NCBI GenBank assembly: GCA_023458555.1
Contig: JAEWYS010000004.1
Coordinates: 310,001-374,000, forward strand
DNA: 64,000 nt
Origin: Bacteroidota bacterium
Lineage (GTDB): Bacteria > Bacteroidota > Bacteroidia > Cytophagales > Cytophagaceae
Direction of reading: 5' to 3'
Every line of letters starts with the position of its first letter. Positions within the stretch are counted from its first letter, which is position 1. Position numbers and translations under genes: made by a program. Below, one piece after another: positions 17,014-26,765 of the stretch. Under the pieces are notes generated by a model. The model was not told the origin of the DNA. It ran no database searches and saw nothing but the letters and a program-made list of their open reading frames with translations.

Positions 17014-18921
17014 TCAGGCAGCATCCATTTGATGAATAATCAATCTCAACATTCGTTCGGGTTTCTTTTCCTGCCGGACCCTTCTTTCCAGACGTTTAGC
17101 CTGAGTGTCTTCTCTGGATACAAAGTTTAGCAGGTAGTTATAGAGCCTGAACTGGCGGCTCCACAATTCGGACCATTTTGTCCAGTCTTTCTCCTCCTTC
17201 AGCTCATCGGTCGCATATGGCCACATATACGTCAATACGTTATTGATAAAACGTTTTTTGGCCGTAATTTCAATATCATTTACTCCGGTATATGGGTTAT
17301 AGGCCAGATAGGTATAATGAGATCTTAGTACAGAAGCCATTCTGTTAAACTCAGCAATCTTCCCCTCCCATGCTTCCAGAGAATCAAGATGGAGCATCAC
17401 TTTATTCCCAATCCTTAATGCGTCTTCATACTGATCAGCACGGGCATACTCCTGGAGTAGTTTCTGAACTTCTCCTTTTACCCACTTAGTATTGATCTCT
17501 GCTCCGATTCCGGCTTTATCCGCATAAAAAACCTGAACTTCCTGAAATCTTTCCACCATACGGTCTTCAAGCTCTTTGAGTTCCCCCTCCCGCTTCAGAG
17601 CTATACGGGCACCTTCTACAATCTGATAGTACTCCGGAAGAACGGCCTCATTTTGCATAAGCAACTTCTTCAACTCCCTGAAAATATTAACAGTATCCGT
17701 ATCAATCACCATCTTAGGAAGCTCCACTTCAAGTGAATCATAGACCTCGCCTTTGGTTTTTCTATGCATGTTCAGTCCGCTGATCCAATGCTGCACTCCC
17801 TGGTACCTGTTTTTGTATGTAAAAAGAGGAAATTCCGTACGACTCAGCAAAGAATCTATATAGTTAAGGCGGACAAGATTCAGTTGCAGAAACGCAATTG
17901 CTGTATCCAGCTGACCGCTTCTCGAACGGTGTATATAGATATTTCCTGCTAATTGATTCTCAATAGAATCTCTTTGACTTTTTATCAGCTCACGGCTATA
18001 GCTGATACTTTCTTTTTCTTCCGGACTCAACGGGTATTCCAGTTTTTTAAATACCGGGATATCGCGTATAAGTTCAAAGGGAAAAATCTCAAGCTCCCAG
18101 CCTTTGAGAAAGTAATGATTCAAATCATAATTAACCAGACCAGCAGGTCTGCTGCCATATTCATCCATTTCAAAGCGTTCATTCCCTATCCTCTTGCCTT
18201 CAAACAGCTCCGCATTGCCTGAGTGGTCAATAAACCGAATGTTCTGTTCAAATTTCTTTACTGATAAAACACCATTGTCCGTTGTTTTGACCTCTGTGAG
18301 AAGTCCTTTTTTATATATTCGCTCCTCCTTTATGAACATTCCCTCATGATTCTGATAGTAATAGGTCCAGGTTCCGGTAGCCACACCCTGGTCATCGCAT
18401 TGACCTTTTAGTTTCAGCACATTCTTATGGATCGTGTTTTCAAGTGAAAATACGCCGGAAGGCTTTCCGTTCTTATATCCGATATCAATACGAATCAGGG
18501 CTCCGGGAGAGCTCCCGTTGTTGGCCACGCTATCCAGTATAAAAACCCATTTCCCTTCCGGCCGGCCTTCTGCAAAACTGCCTTCCCAACGCAATCGCTG
18601 CCCCTTGGCATTAAAAACCGGACGAATACTTTCTCCGACATGAATGGTATAATTCCAGCTTCCTTCTTCCCAGATCCATTTTCCGACCGGCAGATGATTA
18701 CGGGTCTGCCCTTTGACCCGGTATGTTTTCAGACCGAGGCTGTCAAGTTCACGCCAGCGTATATCCAAAGATCCCTGCCTGGGCAGAATCGAATCGATAT
18801 ACAATCCGGAATGGCGAATTTCTCCCTTGACTCCGTATTCATCTTCTATAAGCCTGATCTGCTGGGCATATGAATGATAAACACCCGCCAGCATGACCAG
18901 AAACAACATCAAAAAACGCAT
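17014..18921 (-). CDS. Secreted unknown protein with MORN-like repeats
   Basis: A 635-residue protein with a signal peptide (MRFLMLFLVMLAGVYHSYAQ). Residues ~60-230 contain several GxW-type repeats typical of MORN/YwqK-like beta-hairpins, for example PVGKWIWEEGSW, GRPEGKWVFI and GVATGTWTYYYQ. The second half (~290-635) is mostly helical, with many charged heptads such as LKELEDRMVERFQEV, and has no recognisable domain. Its start overlaps the stop of the DUF2490 gene by one base, so the two are translationally linked. The cellular role is unknown; an envelope location is likely. Confidence 0.7.
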   Translation of the reverse strand: MRFLMLFLVMLAGVYHSYAQQIRLIEDEYGVKGEIRHSGLYIDSILPRQGSLDIRWRELDSLGLKTYRVKGQTRNHLPVGKWIWEEGSWNYTIHVGESIRPVFNAKGQRLRWEGSFAEGRPEGKWVFILDSVANNGSSPGALIRIDIGYKNGKPSGVFSLENTIHKNVLKLKGQCDDQGVATGTWTYYYQNHEGMFIKEERIYKKGLLTEVKTTDNGVLSVKKFEQNIRFIDHSGNAELFEGKRIGNERFEMDEYGSRPAGLVNYDLNHYFLKGWELEIFPFELIRDIPVFKKLEYPLSPEEKESISYSRELIKSQRDSIENQLAGNIYIHRSRSGQLDTAIAFLQLNLVRLNYIDSLLSRTEFPLFTYKNRYQGVQHWISGLNMHRKTKGEVYDSLEVELPKMVIDTDTVNIFRELKKLLMQNEAVLPEYYQIVEGARIALKREGELKELEDRMVERFQEVQVFYADKAGIGAEINTKWVKGEVQKLLQEYARADQYEDALRIGNKVMLHLDSLEAWEGKIAEFNRMASVLRSHYTYLAYNPYTGVNDIEITAKKRFINNVLTYMWPYATDELKEEKDWTKWSELWSRQFRLYNYLLNFVSREDTQAKRLERRVRQEKKPERMLRLIIHQMDAA

Positions 18922-19730
18922 TATTTATCCTGTTTTTTAGTAAAGAAAGACTGCATCAGATCATCCATATTATAAGCCACGGCAAGCTGCGCAACATGAT
19001 CTGTCTGACCGCTGGTTTTTCCCGGGATATTTACAAACTGATTCAGATAACCCAGCTGGAAGTTCATTTTAGGACTAACCTGATATCCGATACCTGCAAA
19101 AAATCTGTTTCTGTCAAATACCCGTGCCGGTTCACTTTTGAAATTGATCATTATTTCATTGTTCATAGAAACAAATAAATGACGCAAATGCGGACTTACG
19201 GAATACAAAGGATAAAGCGTCTGGAAACGATACCGGATCCGGTAATCTATCTGATCGGTCTTAGTAGTCAGATTATTTATAAAACGCTGCTCCAGCCTGT
19301 ACCGGTGCTCCATAAATATAAAGGTCGTTTTCTGTCTCAGAATCAACTGCTGCCAGATTCTGTTTTCTGATACACGGGAACCGATAACTTCATCACTGGT
19401 GGGCTCGTTAAAAAAGTAGCCGTACCCGATGGTAGCCATTGCGAATGGCTTTATATAGAAATTCAAGCCTGTACGAACAAGAAATGTCTCTACCGTATGC
19501 GGTAAAAGGAAATTCCTCAGCTGTACTTCCGAATGAATCCCTATGCGGGAGTTAATTTTATTATCGCCCGTGTAAGCAAGCCAGTATCCACCCGGATTGG
19601 GAGCTGTTTTACTGCCTTGCGCAAACAGGGAAAGATTGGATGCAAAAAAAACAAAAAGAAATACTGTCGCGACTCTTTTGGTCACAATACTCCAATAATT
19701 CAAAACGCTAAAATTTATCGTGAGATACAA
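18921..19730 (-). CDS. DUF2490 domain outer-membrane protein
   Basis: A 269-residue protein. After a hydrophobic export segment (VATVFLFVFFASNLSLFAQ) comes the family opening GGYWLAYTGDNKINSRIGIH and a series of amphipathic strands (FLVRTGLNFYIKPFAMATIGYGYFF, reported by its core MATIGYGYFF). This matches DUF2490, a family of predicted beta-barrels with no assigned function. The start may be a few residues further in, at VTKRVATVF, because the first 15 residues are unusual for a signal peptide. It forms a two-gene operon with the MORN-like gene. Confidence 0.72.
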   Translation of the reverse strand: MYLTINFSVLNYWSIVTKRVATVFLFVFFASNLSLFAQGSKTAPNPGGYWLAYTGDNKINSRIGIHSEVQLRNFLLPHTVETFLVRTGLNFYIKPFAMATIGYGYFFNEPTSDEVIGSRVSENRIWQQLILRQKTTFIFMEHRYRLEQRFINNLTTKTDQIDYRIRYRFQTLYPLYSVSPHLRHLFVSMNNEIMINFKSEPARVFDRNRFFAGIGYQVSPKMNFQLGYLNQFVNIPGKTSGQTDHVAQLAVAYNMDDLMQSFFTKKQDK

Positions 19731-19951
19731 AGTTAATTTTTTCTTTGGAAATAGCCCCCCATACGGGCTATCTGAAATAAATTAACGAATTAGCCGAATA
19801 CGGCTTATAAGAATTTAACCGCAAATATGATCAGTATATTTTACTATAGCATTGAAAAACGAAATTGTTTCGAACTGTAGATATATCCATAAATTGATCC
19901 GATATCACCATTATCACACATTACTTAAATTCAAAACTTTTCAGAGTATCA

Positions 19952-20560
19952 TCAAAATCTGACACCTATGCCCAGATTGAAGGCAAAGAAATCTTCTCTT
20001 TCATGAAAGTCAAGGGTTGCCAGCATGACATCCAGCTCAGCGGTAAGCATCAACATATCATTAACAAAATACCTGAACCCAAATCCAGGCTTTATACCGT
20101 AGCCATTGTATTTCCTCCGGGCGGGAGTGTATTCTCTATCTGATATAATTGTAATTTCACGAGGTTCAATAAGCGGTGTTGTCAGGTTCAGAACCCCGAA
20201 TGTAAGTTGCGGAGCAAACAGCAATTTTCTGGAAAGATGTATAGCACCGATCCCCCCGATTCCTGCATACAAAACACGAAAGTTCCCTTTTGTCTTAATG
20301 TAGGCGTTTTTTTCATCCATGGCAAACGCAAAACGGCCTATACTCAGCATAGGACCGATCCCTGCCCTTTTCCCGGCAAACTGATACCCAAACTCCAGAT
20401 TGGTATTAACAGCAACTTTAGCATTATAACTTAAGGTGTGTAAAGGATACCCTAATCCCTGCTTCAGGTTTACAAAAGTATAGTTATCCTGTGCCTGAGC
20501 GGCAACTATAATAACAACTAGCTGAAGTATAATTAAGATATTTTTTTTCATGGCAATCAC
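19952..20560 (-). CDS. Small outer-membrane beta-barrel protein
   Basis: A 202-residue protein with a signal peptide (MKKNILIILQLVVIIVAAQAQ, from the second Met). Repeated beta strands follow, among them NTNLEFGYQFAGKRAGIGPM, VLYAGIGGIGAIHLS and IKPGFGFRYFVND, and the last strand is AFNLGIGVRF. It resembles the general porin-family/OmpA-type eight-strand barrels of Bacteroidota. No function can be assigned. It is monocistronic; weak hairpins at 19751-19771 lie downstream. Confidence 0.65.
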   Translation of the reverse strand: MIAMKKNILIILQLVVIIVAAQAQDNYTFVNLKQGLGYPLHTLSYNAKVAVNTNLEFGYQFAGKRAGIGPMLSIGRFAFAMDEKNAYIKTKGNFRVLYAGIGGIGAIHLSRKLLFAPQLTFGVLNLTTPLIEPREITIISDREYTPARRKYNGYGIKPGFGFRYFVNDMLMLTAELDVMLATLDFHEREDFFAFNLGIGVRF

Positions 20561-20626
20561 ACGAATAACCGAATTAAATATTAAGCCATTTTCTTAGTCT
20601 TTTTGTAAAATTAGAAAATCTCAAAC

Positions 20627-20655
20627 AAAAAAGCCCGAAGATTACTCTTCAGGCT
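20627..20655 (-). terminator. Terminator of the tRNA-Gly/tRNA-Leu transcript
   Basis: The stem AGCCCGAAGA at 20632-20641 with TCTTCAGGCT at 20646-20655 (one mismatch) lies just beyond the 3' end of tRNA-Leu. On the minus strand it runs into TTTTTTGTTTG. Confidence 0.75.
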
Positions 20656-20660
20656 CTGAG

Positions 20661-20744
20661 TACCAGGAGCGGGAATCGAACCCGCACGGACTAATGTCCA
20701 CAAGATTTTAAGTCTTGCGTGTCTACCAGTTCCACCATCCCGGC
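20661..20744 (-). tRNA. tRNA-Leu (UAA)
   Basis: 84 nt on the minus strand, beginning GCCGGGATGGTGGAACTGGT. The anticodon stem-loop is CAAGA-CTTAAAA-TCTTG, giving anticodon TAA. A long variable arm (about 12-14 nt, class II tRNA) and the T-loop GGGTTCGATTCCC are present. The 3' CCA is not encoded. It lies downstream of tRNA-Gly in the same orientation and shares its terminator. Confidence 0.95.
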
Positions 20745-20824
20745 GCTAAGGCAATTACCTCAACTTTTGTTTTAAGTGGCTAAAAAAACAAAGACGTCAC
20801 TATTGCAACGTCTCCTGCTATGCT

Positions 20825-20900
<76 letters not shown>

Positions 20901-21111
20901 TTATATTTTTGTTCCGTAATCGGATTGCAAAGGTAGCACATAAAACTAACTTGTCAATATCTCTTTTAAATTTTTTTCCATAAAATATGGAATAAATTGT
21001 TCTTCAAAATATTACAATGAAATATTTCTTCACTCTCTTTATTACTCCAAACATTCCGGGTTTGAAAAACTTATTACAGTTGAAATATTTCATTTTAAAA
21101 ACCCATTTTTT

Positions 21112-22779
21112 ATGAGTACGAAGATTCAAAAAATTCTGGATGCTTATCGTCCGGACTCAAAATATAGTACCCGTGTTGCGTATTTCTCCATGGAGTTTGC
21201 CATTGACCAGGCACTGAAAACATACTCCGGTGGTCTCGGCTTTCTGGCCGGCTCTCATATGCGCAGCGCATATGCTTTGCGACAAAATATGATCGGTATA
21301 GGTATCTTATGGAAAAACGGCTACTACGATCAGACAAGATATTCCGACGGCTCACTTAAGCCGGCTTTTGTTGCCAAGGATTATTCCTTTCTGGAAGATA
21401 CCGAAATCATTTTTACTATTCGCATACATGACAGTCCTGTACATGTAAAAGCATATCTGCTGAAGCCGGATACCTTCAGGACAGTCCCGGTCTTTCTGCT
21501 CAGTACAGATATCGAAGAAAATGACTATGTAAGCCGTACAATATCTCATAATCTGTATGACAGCATAGAATCTACCCGCATCGCCCAGTCAATGCTGCTC
21601 GGAATAGGCGGGGCTAAGCTGCTTGATCTTCTCGGGCTGCACATCAATATATACCATATGAATGAGGGCCATGCCCTCCCGCTGACTTTTTACCTGTATA
21701 ACAAGTACGGAAGCATTGAAGAAGTGAGGCGCAGAGTTGTTTTTACCACTCACACCCCAGAAATGGCCGGCAATGAGGAGCATTCGGTGTTTACGTTAAA
21801 CAACATGACATTCTTTGACGAACTTCCCAAAGAAGAAGCTGTCAGACTTGTGCAAAGCGATGGAGAAACAATCAGCTATACATTGTCAGCACTCAGAATG
21901 GCCAAGCGCTCAAACGCTGTTTCGTCCATTCACAGAAAGGTGGCCAATGAAATGTGGGGCAGCTATACTGATATCTCCGAAATAATCGGGATCACCAATG
22001 CCCAGAACAAAGATTACTGGACCGATCCGGTAATGAAAGAAGCGTTTGAAAACGACAATGATGATTTACTTGTAAAGCGAAAAAAAGAGCTGAAGAAAAC
22101 ATTGTTCCGGATTGTTGCTGACCAGTGTGGCAAATTGTTTGACCCGGATGTATTAACCATCGTATGGGCAAGAAGATTTGCCGGATACAAAAGAGCCTGG
22201 CTTATCATGGAAGATTTTGAAATATTCCGGGAGCTGGTCAGTCAGCAAAAAACACCCGTTCAGATTATCTGGGCCGGCAAACCCTATCCAAAATCTCAAC
22301 CCGATCTGGATTTGTTCAATCATATTTATAACAAAACCAAAAACATGGATCGCTGCGCCGTACTTTGGGGTTATGAGCTGGAATTGTCTGCTCATCTGAA
22401 AAAGGGATCTGATATATGGCTCAATACGCCAAGGTATGCTCATGAAGCATCAGGAACCAGCGGAATGACAGCAGCCATGAATGGCTCAGTCAATCTTTCT
22501 ATTCCGGACGGCTGGATTCCGGAATTTGCCAAAGATGGTGAAAACGCATTCCTTATCGATCTTGCCGATTCTGCTCTTACTCAGGAAGAGAAGGATCAGC
22601 AGGAAGCCCGTAACCTGATCCGTAAACTGAAAGACGAGGTTTTGCCGCTATATTACAATGACAAAAAGAAATGGCTCAAAATACAGAAGCAGGCAGCCAG
22701 AGACATTCATCCGTTTTTTGATTCAGACCGGATGGCTATTGATTACTATAATGAGCTATACAATTACGGAAAAATGTAA
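21112..22779 (+). CDS. Alpha-glucan phosphorylase-like protein (GT35), PLP lysine position is Thr
   Basis: A 555-residue short member of the glycogen/starch phosphorylase family (the alpha-glucan family phosphorylase branch). The family opening VAYFSMEFAIDQALKTYSGG, YHMNEGHALPL, and the phosphate-site text VWARRFAGYKRAW are conserved. The C-terminal motif reads EASGTSGMTAAMNG, with Thr453 (codon ACA 22468-22470) where phosphorylases have the Lys that binds pyridoxal phosphate. The enzyme may therefore be catalytically changed, or this may be a subgroup trait. Family role: release of glucose-1-phosphate from glucans. It has no operon partner. Confidence 0.82.
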   Translation: MSTKIQKILDAYRPDSKYSTRVAYFSMEFAIDQALKTYSGGLGFLAGSHMRSAYALRQNMIGIGILWKNGYYDQTRYSDGSLKPAFVAKDYSFLEDTEIIFTIRIHDSPVHVKAYLLKPDTFRTVPVFLLSTDIEENDYVSRTISHNLYDSIESTRIAQSMLLGIGGAKLLDLLGLHINIYHMNEGHALPLTFYLYNKYGSIEEVRRRVVFTTHTPEMAGNEEHSVFTLNNMTFFDELPKEEAVRLVQSDGETISYTLSALRMAKRSNAVSSIHRKVANEMWGSYTDISEIIGITNAQNKDYWTDPVMKEAFENDNDDLLVKRKKELKKTLFRIVADQCGKLFDPDVLTIVWARRFAGYKRAWLIMEDFEIFRELVSQQKTPVQIIWAGKPYPKSQPDLDLFNHIYNKTKNMDRCAVLWGYELELSAHLKKGSDIWLNTPRYAHEASGTSGMTAAMNGSVNLSIPDGWIPEFAKDGENAFLIDLADSALTQEEKDQQEARNLIRKLKDEVLPLYYNDKKKWLKIQKQAARDIHPFFDSDRMAIDYYNELYNYGKM

Positions 22780-22789
22780 GTACAGCATA

Positions 22790-24232
22790 TCAGGGAGTCA
22801 TATGTCCCGGAGACAGTGGCTCCCTTTCATTTTTTTCCTGGTCCAGCATTTTTCCCATAAATATTAAGGAAAGCCCCATACTGAATACCACCATGGTAGG
22901 AAACTGCCCGATTACCTGATTACCATAGCTCGCGAACAATACCCCCAAAACCCCGGCATAAATACCGCATAACTTTTGTTTGAGGTATACGTCTCTGAGG
23001 TTGAGGATTTGCATAAATCCACCGATCAGAATGGCAAGTAGCATTCCTATATAGATAACAAGCCCCACCATACCGGTCTCCGCCCAGATACGGACAAACC
23101 AGCTGTCAGTTGGGGTTTCGGCAAGAAAACTTCCCGGCTTAAAACGTTGTCCCCAGTATCCGCTGCTTCCTATCCCTCCGCCGAAAGGTCTGGTAGAAAG
23201 GTATTCGCCAAATTTCTTCTGATTCTCCAGCCTCACCTGAAAGGATGCATCATCCTGAGGTCTGACCGCCGAGCGCATACGCTGAATATTGTAATTACTT
23301 GCACCAATATAGGTAAAGCGCAGCAGGAAGAATATTGATCCCAACACAAAAAGCCCGATCGCAAATGTTTTAAAATTTTTATCCAGAAGGAAATAGACCA
23401 TCGCACCTACATAAACGAACAATGCCCCTCTGGTTCCTGATATCAGCATACCATAACCGGTAATAACTCCGGTAAACAGATACAGCATTCGTAGTGTAAA
23501 GCTCTCTGCCCGGACTGCTGCAATAAGCATGGTGAGCGACGTAAAGGACATAAAAGCTCCAAACTGTCCCGCATCAGAATAGAAAGAAAATATTCGAAGC
23601 TTCCCAAACAATACATGTTGCTGGGCTGCTCCGGCTGCCAGCCAGGCCAGTTCGGCAGAATCGAGTCCGATCACCGATTGTTTTATACCATAGGCTGCAC
23701 TCACAATCCCGCCAATGCACCAGATAATCATAAAAATATGTAAGCTTCGCTGCGTTTTAAAAATCAGGAAAGTCAGCATAACCATAATGAAGAGATAAAT
23801 GGACACCGATCTTGAAGCGTAAAACCACGGAAGTATTCCTATCGATTCCGGATTAAAAATTTCCATAACAGAATAAAACATCCAGACACTGACTGCCAGG
23901 ACCAATACATTACCCAGCCGTTTATAGTCTTCGGCTTCGGAATGAAAAAGCGCAGCAACCACTGCCGAAAGCAGCACTCCATCAATAAACAGGCTGAATG
24001 GCATAGTAATATACCGACCCAATCCGTTTATGATAAACGAAAGAATCAGAACCAGTATCAGTCCGGTTTGCGGTTTATCAAACAAGAGGTAAACTATATA
24101 GGCAACAAACGGCATCACTACAATTGCAGCGATAACGGGAAACTTACCCATATAAATTACCCAGGAAAGCGCCAGTGCCAGAAATGCCAGCAAAGGGATG
24201 GCAAGCGTTTTATTTTTGGATAAAGTTGTCAA
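22790..24232 (-). CDS. O-antigen ligase/polymerase family membrane protein (Wzy-like)
   Basis: A 480-residue polytopic protein, rich in hydrophobic segments from residue ~10 to the C-terminus. The region around LISGTRGALFVYVGAMVYFL matches the Wzy_C/O-antigen ligase pattern (SGTRGA). A large periplasmic loop follows, with FGGGIGSSGYWGQRFKPGS and the conserved acid/WxR part PTDSWFVRIWAETG. It is the last gene of the polysaccharide operon and overlaps the flippase by 4 bp (ATGA). Within a Wzx/Wzy-type locus it is probably the repeat-unit polymerase, not a ligase. Confidence 0.85.
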   Translation of the reverse strand: MTTLSKNKTLAIPLLAFLALALSWVIYMGKFPVIAAIVVMPFVAYIVYLLFDKPQTGLILVLILSFIINGLGRYITMPFSLFIDGVLLSAVVAALFHSEAEDYKRLGNVLVLAVSVWMFYSVMEIFNPESIGILPWFYASRSVSIYLFIMVMLTFLIFKTQRSLHIFMIIWCIGGIVSAAYGIKQSVIGLDSAELAWLAAGAAQQHVLFGKLRIFSFYSDAGQFGAFMSFTSLTMLIAAVRAESFTLRMLYLFTGVITGYGMLISGTRGALFVYVGAMVYFLLDKNFKTFAIGLFVLGSIFFLLRFTYIGASNYNIQRMRSAVRPQDDASFQVRLENQKKFGEYLSTRPFGGGIGSSGYWGQRFKPGSFLAETPTDSWFVRIWAETGMVGLVIYIGMLLAILIGGFMQILNLRDVYLKQKLCGIYAGVLGVLFASYGNQVIGQFPTMVVFSMGLSLIFMGKMLDQEKNEREPLSPGHMTP

Positions 24233-25566
24233 TGTGTTGCCGGTTTGATTTTGTTTAAAATTTTCGCCAGATATAGTTTGAGCTCACCTGCTCCTTTGTA
24301 AAGGATGTTTCTATAAGAAAAATCAATATATTTTCTCAGAAAAACCATTCCCAGAAAAACTCCGGTAGTAAATGTGATAATAGAAACAACTGCTACCGGA
24401 AAAACCTTACCTGTCAATTTAATTACCAATACATCGCCCGCTATGTTTACCGTAAGCATAAGGATCACCTTAAGAAAGTTAAGCGAAGGCTTGTTGAGAA
24501 TATCCAGTGCCACCCCGGAATACCTGTCAATAGGCATAAACAGAGCAAAAATGGCAAAAACACGAAATATATTAGCAGCGGCGCCATACCCTTCTCCACC
24601 CAAAATACGGACCAGCGGATCTGCAAATAAAATACTCAGTATGACAAAAGGTATCAGTATAAGAGTAAAAGCTCCGGATGTCCGCTCAAAGAAATCGGAC
24701 ACTTTTGATTTTTCTCCGCTGTTAAGAAAAGACGACATCAATGGCAGCGCAGTAGCAACAAAGCTTCGGAGCGGGATCTCGACAATCTCAAAAAGCTTCA
24801 GAGGCACACTGTACAATGCTACAGCCTCTGCATTGATCAATGCGCCAATAATCAGGGTATCGGAATTTCTTAGAAGATTTGCCCCGAGCATTGTTCCCAT
24901 ACTATATTTACCAAAATTGAAAAGACTGGCAAGACAGGATCGTCTGGCATGTAAAATCAGGCTTATCCCCGTCCACCGGCACAGCAGACAAACAATGCTG
25001 CACACTACCTGAGACCCTATATAACTGAATACCACAAGCTCCAATGACAGACGGTTCAAAAAAAACAGAATGCAGGAAACGAAGCAGAAAAGTATAATCG
25101 AACGTATAAAAAGCAGATGCTGGAAACGCATCCGTGCCTGTAAATACCATGCGGCAAAATTGAAAGGCAGGCTCACCAGGATAAGCACCGGATACCATTT
25201 AAAAAACAGCAGTACGCCTTGTGTCCGGATACTATAGGATGCTATAATATATAATACAAGGCAGATAAGAGCTCCGACACCTGTGGTCAGTAAAGCAAAA
25301 ACCCATCCGGTACCCACCACCACTTTTTGTTCTTCCGAATCTTTGCCTGACAGAAATTTAATAAGTCCGGTTTGCAACAAGCCGGTACGCATCATTTCGA
25401 CCAGCGTGGTAAGCGTAAGAAACAGAATCCAGTTCCCAAACACATCTTTATCCAGATAGCGTACCAAAATCGCAAAGCTTATAAACCCCAGCCCCGATGC
25501 CGCTATATTCCCTCCAAGACTTAGAAAATTATTGTTCCTGACAACCTTCGTTAAAAATCGCTTCAT
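24229..25566 (-). CDS. Polysaccharide flippase (Wzx/MATE-like)
   Basis: A 445-residue membrane protein with a dozen or so hydrophobic segments. The N-terminus (FLSLGGNIAASGLGFISFAILVRYLDKDVFGNW, key part FISFAILVRYLDKDVFG) is typical of the oligosaccharide flippase family PF01943. Middle and C-terminal helices continue to about residue 430. It should translocate lipid-linked repeat units to the periplasmic face before polymerisation. It overlaps both neighbours by 4 bp, indicating strict co-translation. Confidence 0.87.
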   Translation of the reverse strand: MKRFLTKVVRNNNFLSLGGNIAASGLGFISFAILVRYLDKDVFGNWILFLTLTTLVEMMRTGLLQTGLIKFLSGKDSEEQKVVVGTGWVFALLTTGVGALICLVLYIIASYSIRTQGVLLFFKWYPVLILVSLPFNFAAWYLQARMRFQHLLFIRSIILFCFVSCILFFLNRLSLELVVFSYIGSQVVCSIVCLLCRWTGISLILHARRSCLASLFNFGKYSMGTMLGANLLRNSDTLIIGALINAEAVALYSVPLKLFEIVEIPLRSFVATALPLMSSFLNSGEKSKVSDFFERTSGAFTLILIPFVILSILFADPLVRILGGEGYGAAANIFRVFAIFALFMPIDRYSGVALDILNKPSLNFLKVILMLTVNIAGDVLVIKLTGKVFPVAVVSIITFTTGVFLGMVFLRKYIDFSYRNILYKGAGELKLYLAKILNKIKPATH

Positions 25567-26765
25567 TGTACGATATACTTTTTAATCCTGATAGCCTCGA
25601 TTGCCTCGGACAATTCTTCCGCTTTATTTTCCCATGAGTTTCTGGAAGCAATTTTAATTCTTCGTCTTATTTCCTGTTCGGTGGAGCTCAGATGCGACCG
25701 GACCAGCTGCAGAAAATGCTCTTTATCATCCGCAACACTAACCACACAGTCCAGGTCACTTATATAGGCAAAATCCGTCATCACTACCGGTTTGCCGGCA
25801 GCCAGATATTCATTGATTTTCAAAGGATATACACCTCTGGTGGTTGTACTTTTTATATAAGGGATAATACACACATCAACATCCACAAGAAAGCCTGGTA
25901 CTTCTTCTGGTTTTCTGCTTCCGGCAAAGATCACATTGGGATAATGAGTCAACTGTTCCCTGGCCTCGCGATTGGGAGTACGACCGACAAGCAAAAAATC
26001 AGCCTCAGGCATATTCCGGACCAGATAATGCATGCATTCCGTATCAAAACGTTCATCAATACTTCCGGTATAACCTATCAGAGGCCGCTCTTTCTGTTTT
26101 CTGGGCTGGCTGGCTACCTGATTAAACAGGCTGAGATCCACACCATTTTTAACAACAAAACAATTGGGATGCAGATGGCATTTTGATTCATACAATGCGT
26201 CTGACGTAGTGATAACTCCATCTACCTTGCGGATATAATCCTTTTCGATAGAAGGGCCATGAAATGAATAAAAAGCATCGCCCTTTATTTCGTCATAACA
26301 GTAATAAATATTAAGCGATTCCCTGAAAGCGCCTGCCAGATGAAGGCCAAAAAAAGGGTTGTAGCCATTTATCAGTATCGGGTTAGAAATACCAAGCTTT
26401 ATGAGTGCATCATTGATCGATTTTCTGATCAGAAAGCAATTTAACTGGAGCAATGCTCTGTAAGGATTATCCCATTTCACCCAGTTGACCGGCAAAACCG
26501 GCGGCGGCGTAAGCACATAAATATCAGCTCCGTACTTAGTCTCCACCTTTCTGAGCCTCGGTTTTATACCTAATATCCTTTTGACCGGAACTTTGTCTCC
26601 CCCATTGGAACCATTAACAAGATCCTTTATTGTAAATTCATAGTCTACAAAAAGGATCTTGTTATTGAATCTGCTGAATTCATGCATTAACTGAACCAAT
26701 GTATTGGGAAACTCACTATCCCATGTCGTCAACGGCATACACAAAACAGACTCATTTCTTATCAT
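25563..26765 (-). CDS. Glycosyltransferase (GT-B fold, TuaH/GT4-like)
   Basis: A 400-residue cytoplasmic glycosyltransferase. The N-terminal half includes YYCYDEIKGDAFYSFHGPS and VDGVITTSDALYES. The C-terminal GT-B domain has VVKNGVDLSLF, PLIGYTGSIDERFD, and the nucleotide-sugar binding region GVYPLKINEYLAAGKPVVMT with the K...E pattern of GT4. Text of this kind resembles TuaH-like enzymes. It is the only glycosyltransferase in this operon apart from the priming enzyme, so the repeat unit must be very short or other transferases lie elsewhere. The donor sugar is unknown. Confidence 0.85.
   Translation of the reverse strand: MIRNESVLCMPLTTWDSEFPNTLVQLMHEFSRFNNKILFVDYEFTIKDLVNGSNGGDKVPVKRILGIKPRLRKVETKYGADIYVLTPPPVLPVNWVKWDNPYRALLQLNCFLIRKSINDALIKLGISNPILINGYNPFFGLHLAGAFRESLNIYYCYDEIKGDAFYSFHGPSIEKDYIRKVDGVITTSDALYESKCHLHPNCFVVKNGVDLSLFNQVASQPRKQKERPLIGYTGSIDERFDTECMHYLVRNMPEADFLLVGRTPNREAREQLTHYPNVIFAGSRKPEEVPGFLVDVDVCIIPYIKSTTTRGVYPLKINEYLAAGKPVVMTDFAYISDLDCVVSVADDKEHFLQLVRSHLSSTEQEIRRRIKIASRNSWENKAEELSEAIEAIRIKKYIVQ

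Noticed and set aside
24374..25012. 212-codon open frame antisense to the flippase gene
   Set aside because: The opposite strand holds a complete flippase with overlapping neighbours; the antisense text has no domain.
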